A DNA stretch of 61,396 nucleotides, from assembly GCA_015493615.1 (NCBI GenBank), contig WGCV01000066.1, forward strand, positions 1-61,396. Reading direction: 5' to 3'. The notes beneath the pieces are model-generated. The model worked only from the letters and a program-made list of their open reading frames with translations. It did not search any database and was not told the origin of the DNA. The stretch is from Melioribacteraceae bacterium. GTDB taxonomy: Bacteria > Bacteroidota > Ignavibacteria > Ignavibacteriales > Melioribacteraceae. Position 1 is the stretch's first letter, and each line of letters starts with the position of its first letter. Below are positions 43,402-51,620 of the stretch, in pieces. Position numbers and translations under genes: made by a program.

Positions 43402-44654
43402 TGAAGAAATTATTCGCCGCAATATTGCTCCTGAATTTTATTTTAATCGGGCAAACAAAGCTGCTGATAAATATGGACTTGAAGCAGACCGACCATCTGA
43501 AGGCATACGGAATAACGTTTAATTATTTGGAAGAAGGAGGAAAAGCGGATTGGCTTCTGAACTACAAAGGAGGTTCTTTCCTTTTTGACTATTCCGATAA
43601 ACTTGCAAACACTTGCCGATTAAAGGGCGTAGCGTTTACGACGCTTAATCAAAGTCAGACGGTTGATCTTTACGCATTTGTTCAAAGCGAAGATCAAAAC
43701 ATGGATGTGGTGAGATTGGAGAAAGCTCCGAAAATTGCCGTTTACGTTCCGCCGAATTTCCAGCCGTGGGACGACGCGGTAACGCTTGCGCTGGAGTATG
43801 CCGAAGTCCCTTACGATAAAATTTGGATTGACGATATTCTAGGCGGGAAACTTTCCGAATACGATTGGCTTCATCTTCATCACGAAGATTTTACGGGGCA
43901 GTACGGCAAGTTTTACGCAAGCTTTCGTAACGCGCAATGGTACATTGAGCGGCAAAACCTTTATGAAACCGAAGCAAAAAAAATGGGATTTAAAAAAGTT
44001 TCGGAGATGGAAAAAGCGGTAGCGGAAACAATCAAAAGGTTTGTCGGCGCGGGCGGATTTTTGTTTGCGATGTGCTCCGCAACAGACACTTACGACATCG
44101 CTCTCGCTGCGCATAACGTCGATATTGTTGACTGGATGTACGACGGCGACCCGCCAGATCCCGACGCTCAGAAAAAGTTGGATTTCGGCAACACACTTGC
44201 TTTCACTAATTTCAAATTGGAGATGAATCCTTACGTTTACGAATTCAGCAACATTGACATCTCGCCTCAGGAAATCGGACCGGAAAAGAATGATTACTTC
44301 ACACTTTTTGATTTTTCGGCAAAGTACGATCCTGTCCCTACAATGCTTACTCAGGATCACGTAAATGTGATTCACGGATTTATGGGGCAGACAACAATGT
44401 TTCGCGAAGAACTGATTAAAAAATCAGTAGTGATTCTTGGTAAGCGCGAAGGAACAGACCAGGTGAAATATATTCACGGCAATTACGGACGAGGGACTTT
44501 TACCTTTTACGGCGGACACGATCCTGAAGACTATCGCCACGCCGTGGGAGACCCTCCGACCGATTTAAGTCTGCACAAAAATTCTCCCGGGTACAGATTG
44601 ATATTGAACAATATCTTATTCCCCGCCGCAAAAAAGAAAAAGCAGAAAACTTAA
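43401..44654 (+). CDS. Exported protein of a family often labelled asparagine synthetase B
   Basis: 417 residues with an N-terminal signal peptide (MKKLFAAILLLNFILIGQT). The region LLINMDLKQTDHLKAYGITF and WLLNYKGGSFLFDY is typical of a Bacteroidota family which public annotation tends to call asparagine synthetase B; I see no glutamine amidotransferase or AsnB ATP-binding motif, so that name is not supported by the sequence. The middle has HHEDFTGQYGKFY and GGFLFAMCSATDTYD, and the end YGRGTFTFYGGHDPEDY, suggesting a possible glutamine-amidotransferase-like Rossmann fold with an added Cys (FAMCSA). The signal peptide places it outside the cytoplasm. Directly coupled to thrC. Confidence 0.65.
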   Translation: MKKLFAAILLLNFILIGQTKLLINMDLKQTDHLKAYGITFNYLEEGGKADWLLNYKGGSFLFDYSDKLANTCRLKGVAFTTLNQSQTVDLYAFVQSEDQNMDVVRLEKAPKIAVYVPPNFQPWDDAVTLALEYAEVPYDKIWIDDILGGKLSEYDWLHLHHEDFTGQYGKFYASFRNAQWYIERQNLYETEAKKMGFKKVSEMEKAVAETIKRFVGAGGFLFAMCSATDTYDIALAAHNVDIVDWMYDGDPPDPDAQKKLDFGNTLAFTNFKLEMNPYVYEFSNIDISPQEIGPEKNDYFTLFDFSAKYDPVPTMLTQDHVNVIHGFMGQTTMFREELIKKSVVILGKREGTDQVKYIHGNYGRGTFTFYGGHDPEDYRHAVGDPPTDLSLHKNSPGYRLILNNILFPAAKKKKQKT

Positions 44655-44672
44655 CAAACAGGAGAAGACAAA

Positions 44673-44996
44673 ATGGAAATGATTGCGGAAACGCCGGAAG
44701 TTCCCTATTATGCCGTTATCTTTACATCCGTTAAAAACGAAGAGGATCACGGATACTCCGAAACGGCGGCTAAACTTGTCGCCAAAGCTCAGAAACAAGA
44801 AGGGTTCTTAGGACTTGAGTCGGCACGAAATGAACTTGGAATAACAGTTTCATATTGGAAAGATTTGGAATCAATTGAAAAATGGAAAAACGATATAGAT
44901 CATATTTCCGCAATTGAACTGGGGAAAGAAAAATTTTATAAAAATTTCAGAGTAAGAATTGCAAAAGTTGAAGTTGAACTTGGGAAAAAAGATTAA
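44673..44996 (+). CDS. Antibiotic-biosynthesis-monooxygenase (ABM)-like protein
   Basis: 107 residues. It has the dimeric ferredoxin-like fold of ABM proteins: YYAVIFTSVKNEEDHGYSET, AQKQEGFLGLESARNELG, and YWKDLESIEKWKNDIDHI. These small proteins may act on heme or reactive small molecules, or have only structural roles. It lies in a plus-strand run with thrC and the FAH protein; AGGAG precedes the ATG. Confidence 0.8.
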   Translation: MEMIAETPEVPYYAVIFTSVKNEEDHGYSETAAKLVAKAQKQEGFLGLESARNELGITVSYWKDLESIEKWKNDIDHISAIELGKEKFYKNFRVRIAKVEVELGKKD

Positions 44997-45027
44997 ATAA
45001 AGATATCGATACTTAACAGGAAGGAAA

Positions 45028-45690
45028 ATGAAAAAAGTTAATTTAAACGTCAACAATGAAAAGAGAGAATATGAAGTTGGGAAAATAGTCTGCGTTGGGC
45101 GCAACTATGTTGCACACGCCGAAGAATTGGGAAATGAAGTTCCCGCATTTCCTTTGATTTTTCTTAAGCCTCCGTCAAACTTAATTTTTAACGGCGATGT
45201 CATCGTTCATCCCGACTACTCCAACGAAATGCACCACGAAGTGGAATTGGTACTGCTGATTGGAAAAACAGTTAAGAACGCCGACGACGAAACGGCAAAG
45301 AATGCAATTGCAGGTTACGCGGTAGGTTTGGATATGACATTGCGCGACCTACAAAGCGAACTGAAAAAGAAAGGGCACCCGTGGACGCTTGCCAAATGTT
45401 TTGACGGCGCGGCGGCGGTTTCCGATTTTGCAAACGCCGGAGATATTGATTTTAAGGGAGCTGAGAAGATTACTCTGAAAGTCAATAATGAAATCCGTCA
45501 GGATTCCACTCTCGACAAGATGATTTTTTCGCCCGTTGAAATCGTAAAATATATCTCATCAAAAATGACTTTGGAAGAAGGAGATTTAATTTATACCGGC
45601 ACTCCCAAAGGAGTAAATAAAGTTGAGCGAGGAGATAAACTTTTCGCCTATATCGAAAATATTGGTAAATTAGAAGTTGAAATAAAATAA
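45028..45690 (+). CDS. Fumarylacetoacetate hydrolase-family protein
   Basis: 220 residues. A compact FAH-fold protein: VCVGRNYVAHAEELGNEVPA, FLKPPSNLI, HHEVELVLLIGKTVKN with the acidic metal-ligand residues, and GYAVGLDMTLRDLQSE. Family members hydrolyse C-C bonds of beta-diketo acids or tautomerise oxaloacetate; this small type includes the oxaloacetate tautomerase and acylpyruvase group. AGGAAGG precedes the ATG. Neighbour of the ABM-like gene and the aldolase. Confidence 0.9.
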   Translation: MKKVNLNVNNEKREYEVGKIVCVGRNYVAHAEELGNEVPAFPLIFLKPPSNLIFNGDVIVHPDYSNEMHHEVELVLLIGKTVKNADDETAKNAIAGYAVGLDMTLRDLQSELKKKGHPWTLAKCFDGAAAVSDFANAGDIDFKGAEKITLKVNNEIRQDSTLDKMIFSPVEIVKYISSKMTLEEGDLIYTGTPKGVNKVERGDKLFAYIENIGKLEVEIK

Positions 45691-45730
45691 TTTATATCTG
45701 TAAATTTATCATAAAAAAAGAGGTAATAAA

Positions 45731-46780
<1,050 letters not shown>

Positions 46781-46802
46781 AACTCTTTTTGTTTGATTAT
46801 AG

Positions 46803-46836
46803 AAAAGGCATCTCTGTTCGGGGATGCCTTTTTTAT
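46803..46836 (+). terminator. Rho-independent terminator after the aldolase gene
   Basis: AAAAGGCATC (46803-46812) pairs with GATGCCTTTT (46823-46832), ten-base loop, with further T. It starts 22 bases past the stop. Confidence 0.92.
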
Positions 46837-46885
46837 TTATCCGTAAATTGTTAAATTGAATATCAAGCTGCGGTAATAAATCTAA

Positions 46886-46972
46886 TACCGATTTTGAGAC
46901 CTTTCGGACGGCTTACACTCCGCCATGGCGGACTCAATATGACAATTTTAAGTTTTGCAAAGGTTTCTACTA
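46886..46972. repeat. MITE-like repeat family B, copy 4
   Basis: Left side ATTTTGAGACCTTTCGGACGG and right side GTTTTGCAAAGGTTTCT, inverted CTTTGCA-type end, with CCGCCATGGCGG between. The left end is eroded or joined to other sequence. It lies upstream of meaB, and the meaB reading frame runs into it; the true start is downstream. Confidence 0.65.
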
Positions 46973-46998
46973 AACAATTAAAAACAATAACAAGTATT

Positions 46999-48120
46999 AT
47001 GGAAAACGGTTCAGGAAATAAATATAAAAATCCCGAGTGGCACGACGAAAAGAACAAGGATAAATTTGCCGTTAAAATAGTCGCGGCGGAACCTGTAAAA
47101 AAATCCGTTGATAAAACCGGTCCCGCAGAAAAAAATTCCCGTGAAATTAAAATCGATGAACTTGTAAAAAAAATCTTGGATAGAGACAGGGCGGCGCTTG
47201 CTCGCGCCATAACCTTGGTTGAAAGTAATTCCGAACAACATTATGAAAAATCGAAACAACTGCTTGAAAAAATACTTCCTTACTCGGGAAACTCAATCAG
47301 AATAGGGATAAGCGGAATTCCTGGAGCGGGAAAAAGTACGCTGATTGAAGCTCTCGGACTTTATCTTATTTCACTCGGGCACAAAATTGCGGTGCTTGCC
47401 GTTGACCCCAGCAGTTCGATAACAAAAGGAAGCATACTCGGGGACAAAACAAGAATGGAACGTTTGTCGCGCGAACCGAATTGCTTTATTCGTCCTTCCC
47501 CGGCAGGCGGAACACTCGGAGGCGTTACGCGGAAGAGCCGGGAAACTATGGCGCTTTGCGAAGCCGCCGGATACGATGTGATAATTGTTGAAACCGTGGG
47601 GGTCGGGCAGAGCGAAATAGCCGTTCGTTCAATGGTGGATTTTTTCCTGCTTTTGATGGTTGCGGGTACCGGCGACGATTTACAGGGAATAAAAAAAGGG
47701 ATTGTTGAAATCAGCGACGCTCTGGTTTTCAATAAAGCCGATGGTGAGAATCAAACTCGTTCCGAAATCAGCGCCGAGGAATTCAAGAACGCCCTTCATT
47801 TTTTGCGTCCTTATACCGAGGGCTGGAAGCCTAAAGTTTTAACCGCTTCGGCATTGAATAACGAGGGAATTGAGGAAATCTGGAATACGATTGAAACTTT
47901 CGTAAAATATAGTAAAGAAAAAGGAATTTTTGATAAACGGCGGAAAGAGCAAACTCTGGATTGGGTTTATTCGACAATAGAGAATGAATTAAAAAGGCGT
48001 TTTTATTCTTCGCCGGCTGTAAGGGAAAATCTTCCGAAAATAAAAGAAGATATTCTTTCCGGAAGGATGCCGGCGGTTGAAGCCGTTGAAAAATTACTTA
48101 AAGTTTATTTTAATAATTAA
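46999..48120 (+). CDS. meaB: Methylmalonyl-CoA mutase-associated GTPase MeaB (ArgK family)
   Basis: 373 residues. MeaB is a GTPase that protects and reloads B12-dependent methylmalonyl-CoA mutase. The P-loop GISGIPGAGKSTLIEALG is at about 103-120, followed by VDPSSSITKGSILGDKTRME, TVGVGQSEIAVRSMVD and NKADGENQT. I start at 46999; a polar, Lys/Glu/Asn-rich N-terminal extension of about 48 residues precedes the core. The mutase genes are not in the window. The frame further upstream reads through a family B repeat and is not coding. Confidence 0.9.
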   Translation: MENGSGNKYKNPEWHDEKNKDKFAVKIVAAEPVKKSVDKTGPAEKNSREIKIDELVKKILDRDRAALARAITLVESNSEQHYEKSKQLLEKILPYSGNSIRIGISGIPGAGKSTLIEALGLYLISLGHKIAVLAVDPSSSITKGSILGDKTRMERLSREPNCFIRPSPAGGTLGGVTRKSRETMALCEAAGYDVIIVETVGVGQSEIAVRSMVDFFLLLMVAGTGDDLQGIKKGIVEISDALVFNKADGENQTRSEISAEEFKNALHFLRPYTEGWKPKVLTASALNNEGIEEIWNTIETFVKYSKEKGIFDKRRKEQTLDWVYSTIENELKRRFYSSPAVRENLPKIKEDILSGRMPAVEAVEKLLKVYFNN

Positions 48121-48134
48121 TCGGGAGGGGTGTG

Positions 48135-48575
48135 ATGGATTTTAAACAATTTGATTTTTATCAAAAATTGAAGATTCAAATAGGAGATTGGCTTAAGGGA
48201 AAAAATAGCGAGGAATTCAAATGGAAAAAGTATGTGGCTATTTTACCGGATTGTTTCTACTTTGTTTCCGAATTAGCCGTCGATAATTCCCTTCCCATGC
48301 CGGTAAAAGAAAAACTTGCCAAAGCTATTGCCTATGTGATTTCCCCTTGGGATTTTTTACCGGAAGAAGTTGTCGGTCCGGCGGGATTTTTAGATGATGT
48401 AACCGTGTGCGCTGTTATCTTAAACCAAGTTATTTCAGATATTGAGAAAGATGTTTGGCAAAAATATTGGAAAGGTAACGAGGATTTAATTCCGCTTATC
48501 GGAAAAGTTTTGGACGATGCGGAGGAAATGCTCGGGAAAGAACTATTGGGTAAAATCCTCGAAAAGTTTGCTTGA
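48135..48575 (+). CDS. DUF1232 protein
   Basis: 146 residues. The core VKEKLAKAIAYVISPWDFLP, followed by VGPAGFLDDVTVCAVILNQV, is the DUF1232 (YkvA-like) hallmark: a helical protein with a PWDFLP turn. Function unknown. The ATG at 48135 is used because GGGAGGGG lies six bases upstream; a GTG at 48132 overlaps it. It follows meaB by 14 bases. Confidence 0.85.
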   Translation: MDFKQFDFYQKLKIQIGDWLKGKNSEEFKWKKYVAILPDCFYFVSELAVDNSLPMPVKEKLAKAIAYVISPWDFLPEEVVGPAGFLDDVTVCAVILNQVISDIEKDVWQKYWKGNEDLIPLIGKVLDDAEEMLGKELLGKILEKFA

Positions 48576-48687
48576 TTGATATTCCTGAAATTTTTTTCTT
48601 AACTTTAGTTAGCTGTGGATGATTTTCTGAGTTTTTCTCAGATAAAGTTTTAATCATTCTCATGATTGGATAATAATCACTCTACTC

Positions 48688-49233
48688 TCAACCTTCAATT
48701 TTTTCGGGAGTTAATCTTCCGACAATTTCACCTACGAAGAAAGAGAAAATAATCAGCATTATTGTAAAAACTATTGTAAATCTTAGTCCGAAGTAAAATA
48801 CCATCACAGGCATAATCTGAAGTTTGACCGCGCGGTTGTACATAAACACTGTGATTAACTTGTTTGTCATTCCGTGTCGTTTTAAATCGTGCAGCAGCGG
48901 GAACCAAACATAAACCGGACCAACCGAAAGTATTCCTACTACGGAAGTAACCGCCAAAGCTTTTATTCCGGATTTATTTCCGAAGATTTTTTTAGCTTTC
49001 TCCGGTGTTATCAGCAGCTCAGAAAGAAACATAAGAAGAAAAATTAAGAATAAGTAAGGAGCAAACTGTAGTATCATCTTCCAAAGTGTATTTGCCGACT
49101 TAACAAAAAGCTCGTTGTCGGCAAAATAAATTACGGCATAAACAAGAATCATCAACAGAGAAAGAAGCGTTGAGGTTTTTCCTTTCCCGCTGTTTTTTTT
49201 CTGCTCGGACGATATATTATTTTTATCTACCAC
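48688..49233 (-). CDS. Permease half, DUF318/ArsP-like (C-terminal half)
   Basis: 181 residues with about four membrane helices. Contains KALAVTSVVGILSVGPVYVW, the second conserved hydrophobic repeat seen in DUF318 permeases (ArsP/YraQ group), then FPLLHDLKRHGMTNKLITVF. The other half is encoded by the gene immediately upstream (49227-49658), with which it overlaps by seven bases; in most bacteria these are one protein. The substrate is unknown; ArsP relatives export organoarsenicals. Confidence 0.75.
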   Translation of the reverse strand: MVDKNNISSEQKKNSGKGKTSTLLSLLMILVYAVIYFADNELFVKSANTLWKMILQFAPYLFLIFLLMFLSELLITPEKAKKIFGNKSGIKALAVTSVVGILSVGPVYVWFPLLHDLKRHGMTNKLITVFMYNRAVKLQIMPVMVFYFGLRFTIVFTIMLIIFSFFVGEIVGRLTPEKIEG

Positions 49234-49658
49234 AGATGAATAATTAAGTTTATTAATATCGCCAGAATAATGGAGGCAAAAAACGAAACCGTATTACGGA
49301 TAAAAGCAAACTTTTTACCGAAGTAATGAATTTCAACCGGAAGCTGTACAATCCCGACTGTTACCCACGCTAACAGAAAGGCAGTAATCGCTACAATGCT
49401 GATTCCCTCCTTTACCAACTCGCCCCCGATTAAATAGCTCCCGATCGGATTCCCGAATGAAATACTTCCGAGTAAAGCGCCCGTAAATGAATCGACAACC
49501 GGATTGTTGATAAAAAGAGAAGAATAAAAATTATGAGGAATTATATTTTGCAGTAATGCCACAACCGAAAAAATTATGAATATAATATAGAGCGCGGAGG
49601 AAAATTGCTTCCAAGTTTTTTTCAGCGCCTTTATTGATTTGTTTTCTGATTCGGGCAT
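49227..49658 (-). CDS. Permease half, DUF318/ArsP-like (N-terminal half)
   Basis: 143 residues with about four membrane helices. GALLGSISFGNPIGSYLIGG is the first conserved repeat of the family, analogous to the GILSVGPVY of the partner protein, so both halves of the pseudo-symmetric permease exist as separate chains. A short gap (4 bases) separates it from the DUF59 gene upstream. The two halves must assemble together to work. Confidence 0.75.
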   Translation of the reverse strand: MPESENKSIKALKKTWKQFSSALYIIFIIFSVVALLQNIIPHNFYSSLFINNPVVDSFTGALLGSISFGNPIGSYLIGGELVKEGISIVAITAFLLAWVTVGIVQLPVEIHYFGKKFAFIRNTVSFFASIILAILINLIIHLW

Positions 49659-49662
49659 TAAA

Positions 49663-49968
49663 TTATAACTTCCAATTAGCTTGTGAAAGCGAGAAAAATT
49701 TTGTCCTTTCTTCTTCCGTCATTTCGGCGAGTTCCACGCTCATTTTGGTCGCTTTTCCTTTAAGCGCTACGCCGAGGGAGTTAAGAATCATATCTCTGAT
49801 TTCAACGGGAATGTTCAGCATGGGAAGAACCAGCGTAAAAGAAACGGCTCCGGTTTCCTCGTTTAATTTGATGTCGCGAAGCATTCCCAATTCGTCAAGA
49901 GTATTGGCAATTTCGGGATGCTCAACGCTGTTCATAAGATTTTCTATTTCTTGTTGAGTTACGTTCAT
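49663..49968 (-). CDS. DUF59/MIP18-family protein lacking cysteine
   Basis: 101 residues. The N-terminal pattern HPEIANTLDELGMLRDIKL is that of iron-sulfur carrier DUF59 (MIP18/PaaD-like) proteins, and the strand VSFTLVLPMLNIPVEIRDMI follows. Where typical members have a Cys (LTSPGCP-like), this protein has LPMLNIP, and no cysteine at all is present, so iron-sulfur loading through a Cys is unlikely. First gene of a three-gene operon with the two permease halves. Confidence 0.8.
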   Translation of the reverse strand: MNVTQQEIENLMNSVEHPEIANTLDELGMLRDIKLNEETGAVSFTLVLPMLNIPVEIRDMILNSLGVALKGKATKMSVELAEMTEEERTKFFSLSQANWKL

Positions 49969-49997
49969 TGATAAATCCTTTAATTAATTTTTATAAT
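49968..49997 (+). promoter_or_regulatory. Candidate promoter of rpsU
   Basis: TTGATA (49968-49973), 18-base spacer, TATAAT (49992-49997), close to the sigma-70 consensus on the plus strand. It would give a leader of about 105 bases before the S21 start. Overlaps the start of the DUF59 gene on the other strand. Confidence 0.45.
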
Positions 49998-50110
49998 GTT
50001 TAAAATTAATGAATAATAAATTGGAAATGAATAGCCGGTTGCATTTAAAGAGAAGAAAATTTAACTTTGTGCTCGTTTTTTAATTAAAAAAAAGAAAGTA
50101 GGTGAGTTAG

Positions 50111-50305
50111 TTGGTTGGTATCATCGTTCAAGAAAACGAGAATATTGACAGAGCTCTCAAGCGATTCAAAAAGAAGTATGAAAGATCCGGCGTACTCAAA
50201 GAGTACAAGAAAAGAACTTTCTACACAAAGCCTTCCGTCGAAAAACGTATGACGAGAATCAAGGCGGAGAGAAGAATCGCTAAAGAAAACCGTTACAGAA
50301 AGTAA
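50111..50305 (+). CDS. rpsU: 30S ribosomal protein S21
   Basis: 64 residues. The S21 pattern is clear: [19 protein letters not shown], then [19 protein letters not shown], ending in a basic [16 protein letters not shown]. The start is a TTG (50111) behind AGGTGAG; the next Met is far inside, so the TTG decides the start. Single-gene transcript between a candidate promoter and a terminator. Confidence 0.96.
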   Translation: MVGIIVQENENIDRALKRFKKKYERSGVLKEYKKRTFYTKPSVEKRMTRIKAERRIAKENRYRK

Positions 50306-50311
50306 TTTCGC

Positions 50312-50341
50312 AAAAGGGCTGCTTTGAAGGCAGCCTTTTTT
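50312..50341 (+). terminator. Rho-independent terminator of rpsU
   Basis: GGCTGC (50317-50322) pairs with GCAGCC (50330-50335), extended by AAAAG / TTTTT, seven-base loop, then T run. It starts 7 bases past the stop. Confidence 0.9.
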
Positions 50342-50439
50342 GTTTCTCAAATCATGTTTCGTTAAATCGTCAATTTGAAAAATCACATATATTTCTTACC
50401 TTAAATATCATTATTAATAAAGAAAAAGGACTGAAATCG

Positions 50440-51573
50440 GTGGAGACTTCATTAAAAAATAACCAGATTAGAGTAGGAAGTTTTTTCGGAATACCTGTTA
50501 CATTTGATTTCTCTTGGTTTCTGATTGTAATTGTTCTCGCTTGGATTTTAGCGGTCGGCTATTTCCCAAAGGAATATAAAGGCTGGACTGAGATCCAATA
50601 TTGGGGCGTGAGTATCGTTACTTCCGTTTTCTTTTTCTTAAGCGTTGTTCTTCACGAATACGGACATTCAATTGTCGCAAAAAAATATAATTATGAAGTT
50701 AAAGGAATAAAACTTTTCATCTTCGGCGGCGTTTCCGAGATTGCTGTTGAACCGAAAAATCCAAAGGAAGAGTTTTTAATTTCAATTGCCGGACCGGTAG
50801 TTTCGCTCCTTCTCGGCGGAATTTTTTACTATGCGGCAACCGCTTTTAACGATAAAGGGATGATTTATGCTTTCGCTCATTATCTCGGCTGGATTAATAT
50901 TATTCTCGGATTATTTAATTTGCTTCCGGGATTTCCTCTCGACGGCGGAAGAATTTTTAGAGCTATTGTTTGGGGAATAACAAAAGATTATAAAAAAGCT
51001 ACTCACTGGTCGGCTACCGCAGGGCGTTTTATCGGGTTTTCCCTTATTTTTGTCGGCTTAATGGAAATGATGGCGGGATTCGTAACCGATGGAATTTGGG
51101 TGGCTTTAATCGGCTGGTTTTTGGAAAGCGCAGCTTTCGCGCAGCTTCAGCAGCAGGAACTTAAGAAACTCCTTTCGGGGCATAAAGTCGCCGACGCATA
51201 TTCCCGCAATTATATGCTTGTTCCCGATGACATTACGATACTGGAATTTTTTGACGGAAATGATTTTTACAAAAACAGAAGTTTTTTCTTTGCTGAGAAT
51301 AACGGTGAAATTACCGGAGTTTTTACTTTACAGGATTTGTTGAACATCCCGAAGTCGAAATGGGAAAGCGTTAAAATCAGCGATGTTATTATACCTATTT
51401 CCGATACGATAAAAACAACTCCCGATACTCCGCTGGTTGACGCGCTGAAAATTATGGACGAAAACAGCTTTAATCAGCTTCCTGTTTTTGAAAACGGAAA
51501 GTTAATCGGCGTACTTTCGCGTAAATCTTTGGTAGCTTATTTATCGCAAATGAATACGCACGCGAAAAGATGA
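50440..51573 (+). CDS. Site-2 protease-like (M50) metalloprotease with CBS domains
   Basis: 377 residues with a GTG start. The active site is HEYGH (72-76) in a membrane helix, with the second metal-site motif LLPGFPLDGGRIFRA (about residues 160-174). About six membrane helices in the N-terminal 230 residues, then two CBS domains (about 245-370), the first degenerate. Site-2 proteases of this kind cut membrane-bound regulators such as anti-sigma factors; CBS domains usually bind adenosine ligands and could gate activity. It is 47 bases upstream of the sensor gene, so it may belong to the same transcript. Confidence 0.92.
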   Translation: METSLKNNQIRVGSFFGIPVTFDFSWFLIVIVLAWILAVGYFPKEYKGWTEIQYWGVSIVTSVFFFLSVVLHEYGHSIVAKKYNYEVKGIKLFIFGGVSEIAVEPKNPKEEFLISIAGPVVSLLLGGIFYYAATAFNDKGMIYAFAHYLGWINIILGLFNLLPGFPLDGGRIFRAIVWGITKDYKKATHWSATAGRFIGFSLIFVGLMEMMAGFVTDGIWVALIGWFLESAAFAQLQQQELKKLLSGHKVADAYSRNYMLVPDDITILEFFDGNDFYKNRSFFFAENNGEITGVFTLQDLLNIPKSKWESVKISDVIIPISDTIKTTPDTPLVDALKIMDENSFNQLPVFENGKLIGVLSRKSLVAYLSQMNTHAKR

Positions 51574-51620
51574 GCTTCTTACTTTATTTTTCTGATTTTT
51601 TTTCGATAATAAATAACTGA

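Noticed and set aside
46894-46998. Extension of the meaB frame upstream to 46894
   Set aside because: It reads through a family B repeat; the protein core and an ATG at 46999 make the downstream start more likely.
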